NCBI GenBank assembly: GCA_023091665.1
Contig: JALJCQ010000007.1
Coordinates: 186,001-250,000, forward strand
Direction of reading: 5' to 3'
From: Pythium myriotylum
Taxonomy: Eukaryota; Oomycota; Peronosporomycetes; Pythiales; Pythiaceae
Length of the DNA: 64,000 nucleotides
Position numbers and translations under genes: made by a program. This document shows, piece after piece, positions 50,576 through 61,559 of this stretch. Below the pieces are notes generated by a model. It was given only the letters and a program-made list of their open reading frames with translations, had not been told where the DNA came from and ran no database searches. The first letter of the stretch is position 1, and each line of letters begins with the position of its first letter.

Positions 50576-52140
50576 TTAACCCTGATTCGATTGATTAATC
50601 GCTGGCGGAGTTTGCACTGTAAAGTCAAATCGGAACTTAAAATCAGTTCCTATGGCATCCAGAGGGCATGAGAAGACCACGTCTCAGTTGTCGGCCACCC
50701 AAAAACGTACCATAATGCATCACCGTGAAGTTGAAAAACACGGCTAGCCAAGAGAAGAGCTTTCCCTGAAGAGACCACTGATGGGCCTCGAGTACGAATG
50801 CTAGATGGACGGCGCCCGACAGTCGGTACCTATACCACATGACTAACAGCATCGCGACTACGCTCAGCCCCTGTAAGAGAGAATACAGAGCTAAGCTTGC
50901 CATCCCACTTTGCAGTCTGGTGTGGTTGAGGTAAAAAGGTTGAAGATTTGGATTGTAGCGAGCAGAGTCCATCTGAGATGCCACCGACAGGAACAATCCG
51001 TTGATGATAGGAATTGCAACCTCAAAGTATTCCACGAGTAGGATGGACTCTGCTGAATGCATGGTCTCCAATGCGTGCCTGACAACAGTCAAAGTCGGTG
51101 CATCCAGTGTAGGGGCTTGGCGAAGGCTCAGTTCCGGAGTCACTTGCTTCACGCGTGGATGGGGGAGGACAGAGGTATGCTGCTGTTCATCGCCAGCCGA
51201 GCTCGAGTCTGAAGCTGTAGAAGGGACTTCCGATTGCAGTACGCGGATCGCAGTGGCAATGATCTCGCCGCGTTTGACGACTCCATTCTTCTTGTCCATG
51301 AAGAGTGCTGGCGATACCTTGAATCACGTCAACTCCCATGATCACTGCAGTTGCAATGTAGGATGGCGTGTTTTGCATTATCTGCGACTGGTACATTGCG
51401 GCACAAATCTCAACGCCACTCACAGTGACTTCCTCACTGTACTCGCTGAGTGGCGCCGACCAAACACGCAGCAGTTTCTTCAGCAAGAACTTAACAATGG
51501 GAAAGGAGACTGTAAGTAGCACTTGGTAAAACTCGTTCACGAAGCTGAAGGCCGCCGAGAAGGCCGGGTAGAGAAGGATTTGCGAGATCTGGATCATGAA
51601 CGACGGCAAGAACGTGATGACGGGGCCGCGGAGCGCTCCAGCGTAGAACCGACGGCGCAACACGAGCACACAGGACCAAACGATGCACAGCACCCAAGGC
51701 ACGAAATCGGTGACCCACGTGAACGGCACAGGGAACCGCCAAAGCCTCGGAATGAGAACGGTGACACCGAGTAGGTGCGAGGATGAGAGCAGCGAAACTA
51801 TAACTGTCTGACTCGTCGTGAACTCTCGATGAGGCAACGAGGTCACAGCCCGGCCTTGGATGAGCGCGCCAAACACTGTGATACCCATGACGACCACGAA
51901 GTGGACACAAAACCCAGGATTCTTCAAGATGCCGAGCGTCGGATCCGCCAGCGGTAGCAGCGGAGGCAGCAACGAGGCGAGCAGCGACGGCAGCGGCGTG
52001 CCGAGTATGACGAACGCGACTCGCCAGCGCGGTGTCGAGCGCGCGTACGCGTCGAAGGCAAGCAGTTTCTGGGTCGAGTACGCAGAAGACGAAGCACTCG
52101 AAGAGAGCGAGGCCGTCGATGCCGGATGGACGGACGCCAT
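50576..52140 (-). pseudogene. Multi-pass membrane protein, cluster member F, frameshifted
   Basis: Starts at ATG 52140 (MASVHPAS). The frame breaks near 51302 at GIAST-LFMDKK: the bases between GCC-AGC and CTC-TTC-ATG are one too many or two too few compared with member E (GIATVKLFMD). The rest is intact in the second frame, including ESILLVEYFEVAIPIIN and EAHQWSLQGKLFSWL. The last intron (50710-50650, 61 bp) is present, followed by TDFKFRFDF and a stop at 50576. Only one lesion is visible, so it is a very young pseudogene, a polymorphic null or a sequencing error. If the frame were continuous it would have about 500 residues. Confidence 0.75.
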
Positions 52141-52458
52141 GGAGACGTAAACGCTCTTTCTCCAAGCTACCGCTATCTCTCTCTCCGTGGAAGACGAAAT
52201 GGCCACACCCCAGTCGCAGCTCCTGATATAGCATCGCCGTAAATGGATTACTTTGCTCTCACCACCGTCCTCACTTTGGTGGCCGATATATCGTCGAATA
52301 CTTCATGGTTCCGCGAAAAAAAACGACACTGGCGGCAAGAGCAGAACCCCGCTCGTTCACCTGACGCATTTGCCGTCGCAGAAGAAGTCCAGGAGGCCGC
52401 GTAGAGCGCGGCGACCGCGGGACTCGAGTGGTCGCTTTCCGTTTGCCATGAGTTGTTG

Positions 52459-52475
52459 CCCCCCCCCCCCCCCCC
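52459..52475. repeat. Poly-C tract, 17 bases
   Basis: Uninterrupted C run. Confidence 0.95.
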
Positions 52476-52574
52476 TCTTGAACCATGAAAAACCGATCAC
52501 CTACCGGTATTTTGCGAACGCTTTCAGTTACGAACCAGTTATTCTGAGTCAAGTGCATTCGAACCTATCTTCCA

Positions 52575-52631
52575 ACTAGTTAAACCTAGTTTACCACTAG
52601 TTAAACCTAGTTTACCACTAGTTAAACCTAG
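52575..52631. repeat. Tandem repeat, 21-bp unit, 2.7 copies
   Basis: The unit begins ACTAGTTAAACCTAG and contains the palindrome ACTAGT; copies start at 52575, 52596 and 52617. Confidence 0.9.
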
Positions 52632-53208
52632 AGCTTGGGTTTGGACACAAAAAAAGACCCGAACCCCTGTGGAAACCGATTGCCGACGAACTTGGGGGAG
52701 GAGCTTCAACCCATCTGGTGGTCCGTGGGTGCTGCAGATGAAGCGCCGTGAGAGGCGTGACATGTGGGCTTTCCGATTGCTTGATGAAGAAGAGATCTCT
52801 TCGCAGCCTTGCGTGCTTTATTCTGATACAACAAGGGGCCCAGGGTGGCCCCCCAACAATCTACACGCGACAGACAGTCGAGCGTTGGGCCCAGGGCAGA
52901 GGGAGTGGGAATATACAGCAAACTGCCGTGTTACACTGTCCTTTTCGGGAAGGAAACAGGCTCCCCCAGCTGCAGTGTACTTGTACCAGCTTGTTGGCTC
53001 ACCCCGGTCGCAAACAGACAGTTGCTTCGTCGATTTTTAACTCCAAGTGGCTTCAATGATGGTCTCGCATAGACGGTGGCAGCTGAGGGATCTTGGGTGC
53101 CGCGGCTGCGCGAAAGATCCTTGGAGCAATGTTTGCTTGGCAATGGGCCCATGGCTTCCTGCGCTCATCTTGCGTAACCAGCCGCTCGCGCGATGTGCTG
53201 ATGCTTGG

Positions 53209-53229
53209 CCCCCCCCCCCCCCCCCCCCC
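53209..53229. repeat. Poly-C tract, 21 bases
   Basis: Uninterrupted C run. Confidence 0.95.
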
Positions 53230-54550
53230 AAAGTCCAAGGAGACGTGGACAGCGCGTCCAAATCAAACTCGGAGGCTGCCTCGTCTTTTGGAAGAGCCGA
53301 GAAAATGCAGGGTAAACATGAGTATTCCAGGGACCAGGCTTAATAATGGTACATGCTGGGAGCGACCGATAATCTTACTGTATCAGAGCGGTTTTAAAGA
53401 GGCGGTTTCTTTCGAATCGTCTGAAGGCTCGATGGAACTTTGCTGAGGCCAACGATCGGCTCGATGCCGTTCGCGGGAAGCTTACGGTTCATCGTGTTCT
53501 CGGGATTGGACTGCACGACTTTGGGCCTCTGCGGCTTTCTCCGTGACAGCACATACATGCAGTGGGTTCAGAATTACGGTACATGTACACGTAAGTACCG
53601 CTGGCCCAAGTGCAACGTGTTGAGTTGCACGTTCCACTTGAAACTGCAGCATTCTCCGGTCTGCTTGTGCGAAACTGGTCGGCGTGGTCATCCCCAGCCG
53701 GCCGTTCGTGGAGAGTGGGCCGTCTCCCGTTTGGACCGCGGCGCGAATGGGATGCGATCCGCCGGAATCCCCAAAGATTCGGTCGACGCCCACAGTCTCA
53801 CTTGCGGCGGGTCCTTTTTGACTTGCTCCATCATCATCGGACATCAAGAGGAGCGAAGATGCTCGTGCATGTGCAGATGAAGCAAATGCAGTATATCAGT
53901 GCATTCATGCAGATAACGGCCGTACTAAATCTACTAGAACAAGATGTATTTGGGCTTCCTCTCAGGGCCACGAGTTGAATAGAATATCACTAGATCTCCT
54001 TTGGAGGTCGCCGGATCAGGTGAATACTTTTAACTGTTTCCGTACAAAAACCAAATGGGATGGTCAATCCACAAAAGTCTTCGTGACGCGGGAAGCGGTG
54101 TCCCAGATCAGCGAGTGAGGAGACCGTGGTCAACAATCCGACGACCTGACTCGCCCCTTCGCCAGGATGTGACTGCATTCACCTTCTTATTGTCTTTATG
54201 TGAACAATCTTCCCCTCAAAACCCCGCGGGTCTGGTACGCACGTTCTGGCGCTACGTCAGCCACGACGCCAGACGTGTCAACTCCTTGAGCAGCTCTTTT
54301 TGCGCTGGCTCGTCTTCCCGTCGTGCTTGCGTACGCGTGCCCTCACTAGAAAGGCGAGGCCCCCTCGGGCGTTCTTCCGCTCGCCTGCGGGAGGGACCAC
54401 AACCACAACGCGAGGCAGAGTCGACACGCTCTTTCCTGCAGCCTCGAACGCCGTGGAGGACCTCCCTCCCTCGCTCGCTCGGTCTCTCCATTCCCGATTT
54501 CGCAGCCAGTCGCCCAAGCGCCTCCCTCCCTTCTCTCTTCCAAGAACACC

Positions 54551-55890
54551 ATGGTGCGCAGCACGTTGTCCAAGCGCGTGGCCTCGCTCGCCGCGGCGGC
54601 CGTCGCACCGGCACAGCAGTCGGCGCCCGTCTTCCAGCACGCCGCGCCGCTGCTCATGTTCTCGGAGCAGGAGAACGCCTACCGCGCGAACGGTGAGTTT
54701 GTCTTCTTGGTAACTGGCCCAAGGGGAAAGCGAGTTTTCAACTAAAGTGGACCTTTTTGTTGTTGTTTTCGACAGTGGCTCGCTTTGCGAAGGAAGTGGT
54801 CGCGCCGCGCACGATGGCGATGGACCAGGCCGGCACGTTCGACCCGGAGATCCGCCGCCAGATGTTCGAGCACGGCTTCTTCGGCATTGAGGTGCCGGAG
54901 CAGTACGGCGGCAGCGAGTCTTCGTTCACGAACGTCGCCATCACGATCGAGGAACTGGCCAAGCAGGACCCGAACGTCGGCCTCATCGTCGACCTCCACA
55001 ACTCGCTGGTCAACAGCGTGTTCATGTGGTACGGCACGGAGGAGCAGAAGGCGCGCTACCTGCCGCGCCTCGTGACCGACACGATCGGCTGCTTCTGCCT
55101 CACGGAGGAAGGCACGGGCTCGGACGCCTTTGCGCTCCAGACGACTGCCGAAAAGTCGGCGGACGGCAGCTACTACACGCTCAAGGGCAAGAAGGTCTGG
55201 ATCTCGAACGTCGGCTACGCCGGTGTCTTCGTCGTCTTCGCCAACGCCGACCCGTCCAAGGGCCACAAGGGTATCACCGCGTTCATCGTCGACCGCGACA
55301 CGCCCGGCCTCGAGCTCAGCGAGCCCTTCGACAAGCTCGGCATCCGTGCGACCTCGGTGTGCGCTGTCACGCTCAACAACGTCAAGGTCAAGAAGGAGAA
55401 CATCCTCGGCGAGGTGGGCCAGGGCTACAAGATCGCTATCTGCAACCTGAACGAGGCCCGCATGGGTCTCGCGGCCAAGATGGTCGGCATCGCCCAGGGC
55501 GTCTTCAACCTCACGCTGCCGTACCTCTACGAGCGCAAGCAGTTCGGCCAGTTCATCGGCGACTTCCAGTCCATGCAGCACCAGCAGGCCGAGGTGGCGA
55601 TTAACATCGAGGCCTCGCGTCTCCTGCTGTACAACGCCGCCCGTACCAAGGACGCCGGCCTGCCCTTCGTCAAGGAGGCCTCCATGGCCAAGGTCCACGC
55701 TTCGCGCATTGCCGAGAAGACGGCGTCGCAGTGCATTGAGTGGCTCGGCGCCATCGGCTTCAGCAAGACGCTGCTCGCGGAGAAGTACTACCGCGATGCC
55801 AAGGTCGCCGCGCTGCTCGGCGGCACGACCAACATCCAGCTCACGACCATCGCCAAGATCATCAAGCGCGAGGTCACCGGTGAGAACTAG
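54551..55890 (+). CDS. Mitochondrial short/branched-chain acyl-CoA dehydrogenase-like
   Basis: 418 residues. Exons 54551-54692 and 54776-55890, intron of 83 bp. A basic, Ala/Ser-rich N-terminus (MVRSTLSKRVASLAAAAV) looks like a mitochondrial presequence. The body follows human ACADSB: GIEVPEQYGG, CLTEEGTGSDAFAL, WISNVGYAG, DRDTPGLELSEP-DKLGIRA, ERKQFGQ-I-DFQ and CIEWLGAIGF. Family enzymes oxidise acyl-CoA with FAD, passing electrons to ETF, in isoleucine/valine or short-chain fatty acid breakdown. Oddity: the catalytic Glu of the Y-E-G-(A/T)-S-N-I-Q motif is Gly here (LLGGTTNIQ, codon 55819-55821), and the alternative base position used by isovaleryl-CoA dehydrogenase is not Glu (LNEARMG). 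Activity may be altered. Confidence 0.88.
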
Positions 55891-57165
55891 ACGTCCTCAA
55901 GCGTACACTACTATTCCCTACGTACTCGGTACCGTATAACAAACTCCCTCCAAATTACATAAACCTTTCGACACGACGATTGCTCTTTGAGTTTCAGTGA
56001 TACTTACCAACATTGACCAAATTCAATTATACCGACGGTAGTCGACATTTTTCAACGATGTCACTGAGCTGTGGCGTGATTGATGGTGCTTCCATGAGTG
56101 GAAATGGCGGCATTGTTGCTCAGAACGAGCCCGCAAATGATTAATAGTGCGTGATTTCGGCTGCTTGTCCAAGTGTAGCCATCGGGGAGCTCTGAACTGT
56201 GATAATCCGCGATCAGAGCTCCCCGATGGCTACATGGCCGTCACGATCAGACTCATGGCAACCACCTGGTGCCAGGGTCACCTCAGCACCGCGTGAGCGT
56301 GATGTTAACTCCGCTCAGATGCTGTCAAGTGGTGTGAAGCGGACGCTTGCGGTGGCTGGACTTGAGTTATCCAACTCGACTTTCGACGCATAAATTCTCA
56401 GAGTCATTTATGATTTAAATCTTTTCTACCAACAACTGAACATCACTCAAATATCATTTAGTAGAGTAGAAACTGCACTTATTTTTTTCGAATGATGCGG
56501 GAAACAGAAGGGTTCGTCCTGGATTGCGAACGTACAATACAACTTTGCGATGCAAATGATGACTGCACCAAGGAATGTCATAGAATTTGATCGTTCCTGT
56601 GAATCCCAAGCCGTCAGAGGATACAGTATCGACTCAGAAGAAGTGGGAAACGGACTCGGTGACGATGGGGGGCTCCCACACCGAAGGTTGTACAGTACCG
56701 ATGCATTCGAACAAACTAGAGGCCCAAGCCAGAAAGACCGGAAGACAGGCGCACTCGTCCCTTCTTTCTTAACAATTGTACACCGAACCGGGATGAGGAG
56801 TGGGCTCTGAAGCGAGCTCGAAGGTCAATGCCGTCGGGCGGGGCATGGGCGACCACGACGTAGTTATGGGTGGAATCGAAGATATCAATGCGCATCTCTA
56901 TTCTGAAGTGATAACCATGACAGTGTATCCTCCTGATCTCTGCATCGGTGTGGACACGCGCGAGATCGGTGCACTTGATGAGAATGAACTTGAAGCAGCG
57001 TCCGGACAGCCGACACACTGTCTATCCACTCGCTCTTCCAACCAAGGAACATACACGGACAGCCCCGGGTGTGCTAATGCTAGTGGTCTTGACTTGAACT
57101 TGCATACCGCGGTTGCATGGATTATTGAGAAGCCCCATTTTGAAGTTTTGGCAGTTCGATTCGTG
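55891..57165. other. Intergenic; one hairpin, no gene
   Basis: No supportable gene. The plus-strand frame 56800-57210 runs into the retroelement and is not convincing. Confidence 0.4.
56174..56234. repeat. Hairpin, 22-bp perfect stem, 17-nt loop
   Basis: 56174-56195 is exactly complementary to 56213-56234. It lies ~290 bp downstream of the acyl-CoA dehydrogenase. Confidence 0.9.
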
Positions 57166-57733
57166 GGGATATTTTGGCTCTTCGTTTCGTTTCGAAATGA
57201 AGTCTATTGAGATCAACCGTGTGATTCCTAATAGCTACTTGCAGTACGTGTAGGACCTACGGTTGCTCAACGCGGTGGGGAGGAAGTCCACCACGGAAGT
57301 AGATCGTTAGTGACCAGATCAGGAAGGTCGGAGTGGCCGTCCCGCGAGGTTGGGTGGAGAACTTGAGCGCTGGCTTGAGAGTCCATGGCCAAGTTGGCCA
57401 TGGCGTCGGGCATCTTGTTGTGCGTTCGATAATGGTGGGTCCAGCTCTCGATTCCGAATGCATCTGCTAGCGGCCGTGCGCGCTGGTAGAGGGCAAGAAG
57501 GGTCCTGTTGTGCGGTGGCCGGTGATCTCGAAGTTGGTGGAGAATCAGGGCGCTATCCCCGATGACGACAAGCGAGGGTAGCTGTAATGCTGTGGCTTCC
57601 TGAAGTCCAGTGAGAAGGCCTCGATATTCCGCTTGATTATTAGTCGTCTTGGCAGAAGCGTAGCTGATCGCAGCGCTCCATAGGATCGTCGCAGACCCGG
57701 AGGATCGGCGCGAGCGAGGGATATTTTGGCTCT
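57166..57733 (-). mobile_element. 5'-truncated non-LTR retroelement fragment with RNase H and 16-bp TSD
   Basis: GGGATATTTTGGCTCT at 57166-57181 and 57718-57733 flanks a 536-bp insert. Its minus strand encodes the later part of an RNase H, ending at 57267: SAAISYASAKTTNNQAEYRGLLTGL, VVIGDSALILHQLRDHRPP and HHYRTHNKMPDAMANLAMDSQ. It is clearly related to the fragment at 17845-18440 but is 5'-truncated further in. The 3' tail is a short CGAAA repeat (CGAAACGAAACGAAG) next to the duplication, as in LINEs ending in simple repeats. It is dead, lacking the N-terminal catalytic motif. Confidence 0.8.
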
Positions 57734-58116
57734 GGTAAACACGACGACCAAATTGACATTCGACTCGCACAGGACACGTCACATATTCATACTTGTGAGG
57801 GATCCTAATAAAGCAATTATATTCGTGTAACCGCGCTACCTCGGACATATGACTCAACAGGTTAGAGACGCCAACGCGTCAGTGAGGCCATTTGCTTGGG
57901 CTCGCATTGATGGCTTCCATTTTCGCCACTACTCGTGTGGACAATAACCGCATCGTACAGACAGAGAATCTTTCTCGTCGAAAAAAATTCCTTAGGTTCC
58001 CAGTTGCTCGGGTGGTTGAAGTATGGGGTTCCAAAATAAACACTCAAGACCGACTTACCTGGCGGGCATCCCATGCTCTCCTCGCGACTTCGGCCCCTCA
58101 CGCCAATTCAACATCG

Positions 58117-59697
58117 ATGCCATCGATTCGTCAGATTATCCCCCTGCCTTCGCTCCACGACGCGTCGGATCGATACTCGATCGAAAAACTGCTCGCACTG
58201 CAGCAGTATGTTGAGACGACCTCGCGATCGCGCGCAGCGCTCGTGGTCATCGTGACTCCCGTTCCAGCTCTGCTTGTGGCTCTATTGCCATCGATTGTGC
58301 CACTCCAGGACCCTCTCGCCGGGCTTCGAGCTAACCCCGGCTACTTTGTCGATGTCTTTATTATCTGCTTTATCGTCACGCTTGGCATGCTAATGCACTG
58401 GCGCGCTGCGAGTGACCTCACGCCAGAAATGTACACTTCGTGCCAAGCCTTCTTTGTGGCGCTCGTTGCCGCCGTGCTCCAGTTTGCGTTTGTTTCGGCC
58501 GTGTCCTTTTTGTGGCGCTTCCCGATCCCAATGAGCTGGGTTGTCGCGACAAGCGTGACCGGGACCGTGCTCGCGATCGGTCATCTAGTCGTGTTCCGCG
58601 AACGCTGTTGGAAAGACACTGAGTTGACCTCTAGTATGCGGCGATACATGCCTGCGATGCTCTTTCAGTGCATCCAGATCGTCGTTTACCCTGCTTTCTC
58701 CGTGCTTTTTGATCGCGCGTCGACGTTGTACCAAGTGTTGCTGACTCTGCTCTTCCCACTCATCAAGTTTCTCATGAAGAAAGGACTCCGTCGATATACG
58801 CACGTGCTCCGAGACCACAGCTTGGAGGTTGCCGTGACCGGCATCGAGATCTGCGCGTCGCTATACCAGTCCATGATCCTCCAGAATTCACCGTCCGATC
58901 TAGCCATGGCGATCATCATGGTGGTCGACGTTGTTCAAGGACTTGTAGTCATTAGGCTCTTTATGGACCACCGCTCAACTGTGGCGAGGAATCGAGTCAT
59001 GGGGTCCGCATTGGAGGAACTGAGGTCAGGACACATCATCAAGCGCTTCACCAAACGCACGGCTGCCGCTAAGGTTCACCCCCTTGACTGGCGCGATTTC
59101 TTCCCAGCTTCCGTAAAGGAAGCCAGTAGCCAATCCACGGTCACTGACCCCAAGCAGGAGGCTAATCTCACAGTTTGTACTGCCGCGTCTGCCGTAACAT
59201 CCCACGCCCTCGAACTCGCCGCAGTAGCTGAGTCGATTCTGCTCGTAGAATACCTCGAAGTCGCTGTACCGCTGATCAACATTTGCTTTGTTTTCGTATC
59301 CTGCCAGTTCAGTGCTGCGCAATACAACCCTCGACTAAGGAACCTCTTCTTCCACCCAGCAGCTCTCGCCCAATCGGTAGAGTCCATGTTCCTCTACACG
59401 CTACTTCAGGCGTTTACGCTCGTCGGCATGCATTTTGTGATGAAGTACCGGTACGGCATGTCAGCCATGTTCCACTTGGCATTTGTTCTGGAGCGGCACT
59501 GGTATTCCATCGTGGGCAAGATGATCGCGTGGTTACCGATCATTCTCCATTTCACAGTCATCCACTTCGGTATCGTGCTTTTGGAGCCCAACGGGGTACG
59601 TGGGCTTAACTGACGATTTCTTTTCCCACACACAGGCGTTGACTTCTCCTTTCGGTTCGATTTCGCAGAAATGTTGAAACGAGAGAACGATCACTGA
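58117..59697 (+). CDS. Multi-pass membrane protein, cluster member G
   Basis: 504 residues. Exons 58117-59569 and 59636-59697, intron of 66 bp at the family position; end VDFSFRFDFAEMLKRENDH. Closest to E and H: SDRYSIEKLLALQQYVETTS, WRFPIPMSW, MKKGLRRYTHVLRDHSLEV, TGIEICASLYQSMILQNSPS, ESILLVEYLEVAVPLIN and ERHWYSIVGKMIAWLPIILHF. A variable hydrophilic loop of ~65 residues lies before ESILL. The ATG at 58117 (MPSIRQIIPLP) is chosen because the 75 residues before it have no counterpart elsewhere. Confidence 0.77.
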
Positions 59698-60094
59698 TGA
59701 ATTTGTAACCTATCGACTATAAATAGTTGATTGGTTTCGGAGCTCCACGGAGTTCCGTCTGATGTTTCAATCGATTCTAGGGCCCTTTGGAGGCCGTAAG
59801 GGCACGAAAGTAGGGAATCGCGTAAGTGCAATTGGAGTTTGTGTCATAAACGACTGGTCTATCGCTGGAGGATGGCGATTCAAGAGAGCCAAGGTTTTCT
59901 CACTCCTTCCTACTAGAACTTTTCGAGTGGATTTATTGTTTATCACAGGTATGTAACACCACAAAATAGCTCGAGCAGGTCATTCCGACAATCGAAATAT
60001 CGAGCATTGCAGGGAGCTTGTCTCGAGGACAACTGACGAAAATAACTGTTCGCTCAGACCACGACAGTTTGCTCAGTTCCTCAACTCCTGCACG
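59698..60094. other. Intergenic between members G and H
   Basis: Nothing recognisable. Confidence 0.4.
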
Positions 60095-61559
60095 ATGCCT
60101 TCGCTGACCAGCGTCGTTCCGCTTCTCACCGCGGCTCGACTCCACACTCCCCTGCTCTCGCTCAGGCGGGTATTCCATCGAGAAGTTTATCGCACTTGCA
60201 CGGTATATGGAGACGGCAACTACGTTACGAGTGGTGGTCGTTCTCTTTCTCACGCCCGTGCCCAGCCTGATCTGTGCGCTGCTGCCGTCGTTCGTGCCGT
60301 TGCAGGACCCCGGTTTGGGCGTATAAAGGAACCCCGGATATCTCATCGCTGCACCACTCACTTCTTTCTTAATCTTCCTGGGGACGCTAATGCACTGGCG
60401 TGCTGGTGCTGAACTTTCAGCGAGGGTTTACTCATGGAGACAACTATTTGCAGTAGCGCTTGTCGCGACAGCCGTACAGGACTCATTCAATGTGCTGGTC
60501 GCTATCACTTGGCGGTTTCCTACACCAATGAGCTGGATCGTGCTCGCTTCGTTCACTGGTTTAAGTTTTCTCATTGGCCACGCTGTGGTCTTTCGCGCAC
60601 AGATTCGTTACAACCATGAACTCATTAACGGCATCAAGCGGTACATACCTGCGCTACAGTTCCAGAGCATCCAGGTAGTTATCTATCCTGCTTTCTCCGT
60701 TCTGTTCGACCGAGTTGCACCAATCTACCAAGTGCTACTTACGCTCACTTTCCCCATAATCAAATTCGTCATGAAGAAAGGACTCCGTCGATACACTCAC
60801 GAATTGAAAGACTTCAGCACAGAGGTTGCCGTGACGGGGATCGAGATCTGCGCCTCGCTATACCAGTCTATGATCCTTCAGAACGCGCCATCGAAAGTGG
60901 CCTACACAATTATCATGGGTATCGACGTTTTGCAAGGACTCGCGAGCGCCAAACTCTTCATGGACCGACCAGCTTGTGTGGCCCGTGACCGTGTCGTTCG
61001 CGATGCATTCGCAGAACTGCGGCCAAATGTAATTGGTGCTCCCAATAAGCCGCCGACTGAGGTCGTCACCCAGGCACTGAAGCTCGTGTCCGTTGCCGAG
61101 TCAATCTTACTCGTAGAATACCTGGAAGTTGTGATCCCGCTCGTGAATGCCGTCTTCGTGTTGGCGTCGTGTCAGCTCAGTGGCGCACAATACAACACCC
61201 GGCTGCGGCGCCTATACTTGCATCCGGAAGACCAACTCTCAGCTTTCCGCTCAATCGTTCTCTACTCGCTACTGCAGGCGCTATCTTTCGTAATCATGCA
61301 TCTGGTCATGAAGTACCGCTACGGATTGTCGGCAGTCTATCTGCTGGCGTTCGTGCTCGAGCACCACTGGCAATCGATCGTCGGCAAGATGATCGGCTGG
61401 CTACCGATCATTCTACACTTTACGGTCGTCCACTACGGTGAGTAAATCGTTTGTTGGAGGATTCAGAACGTAAAAGCTGACACTAGGAATTTCAAAGGGG
61501 TCGACTTCTCGTTTCGTTTCAACTTCGCGGCCTTACTGGACGAAGCCACATGGCGGTAA
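60095..61559 (+). pseudogene. Multi-pass membrane protein, cluster member H, broken
   Basis: The ATG at 60095 (MPSLTSVVPLL) is in a different frame from the conserved GGYSIEKFIALARYMET that follows at ~60165, so a one-base shift lies near 60150-60165. A TAA at 60324-60326 interrupts QDPGLGV-RNPGYL, where relatives have Arg or Lys-type residues. After that the frame is open to the HYG intron (61438-61497, 60 bp) and ends VDFSFRFNFAALLDEATWR at 61559. A shortened protein from ATG 60390 (MHWRAGAEL) would lack the first one or two membrane segments. Motifs WRFPTPMSW, TGIEICASLYQSMILQNAPS and HHWQSIVGKMIGWLP are intact, so the loss is recent. Confidence 0.8.

Larger units (their letters stand above)
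52141..54550. other. Long stretch without a firm gene
   Basis: Contains two poly-C tracts, a 21-bp tandem repeat and several overlapping short frames, none recognisable. At 53446-53462 a 17-base stretch (AGGCCAACGATCGGCTC) equals part of the 520-residue coiled-coil gene (EANDRL), perhaps a remnant of its 3' end. The last ~300 bp is CT-rich leader of the acyl-CoA dehydrogenase. Confidence 0.45.

Noticed and set aside
53440..53880. 146-residue plus-strand frame
   Set aside because: No protein-like pattern; equally long frames exist on the other strand. Only a 17-base match to the coiled-coil gene was notable.
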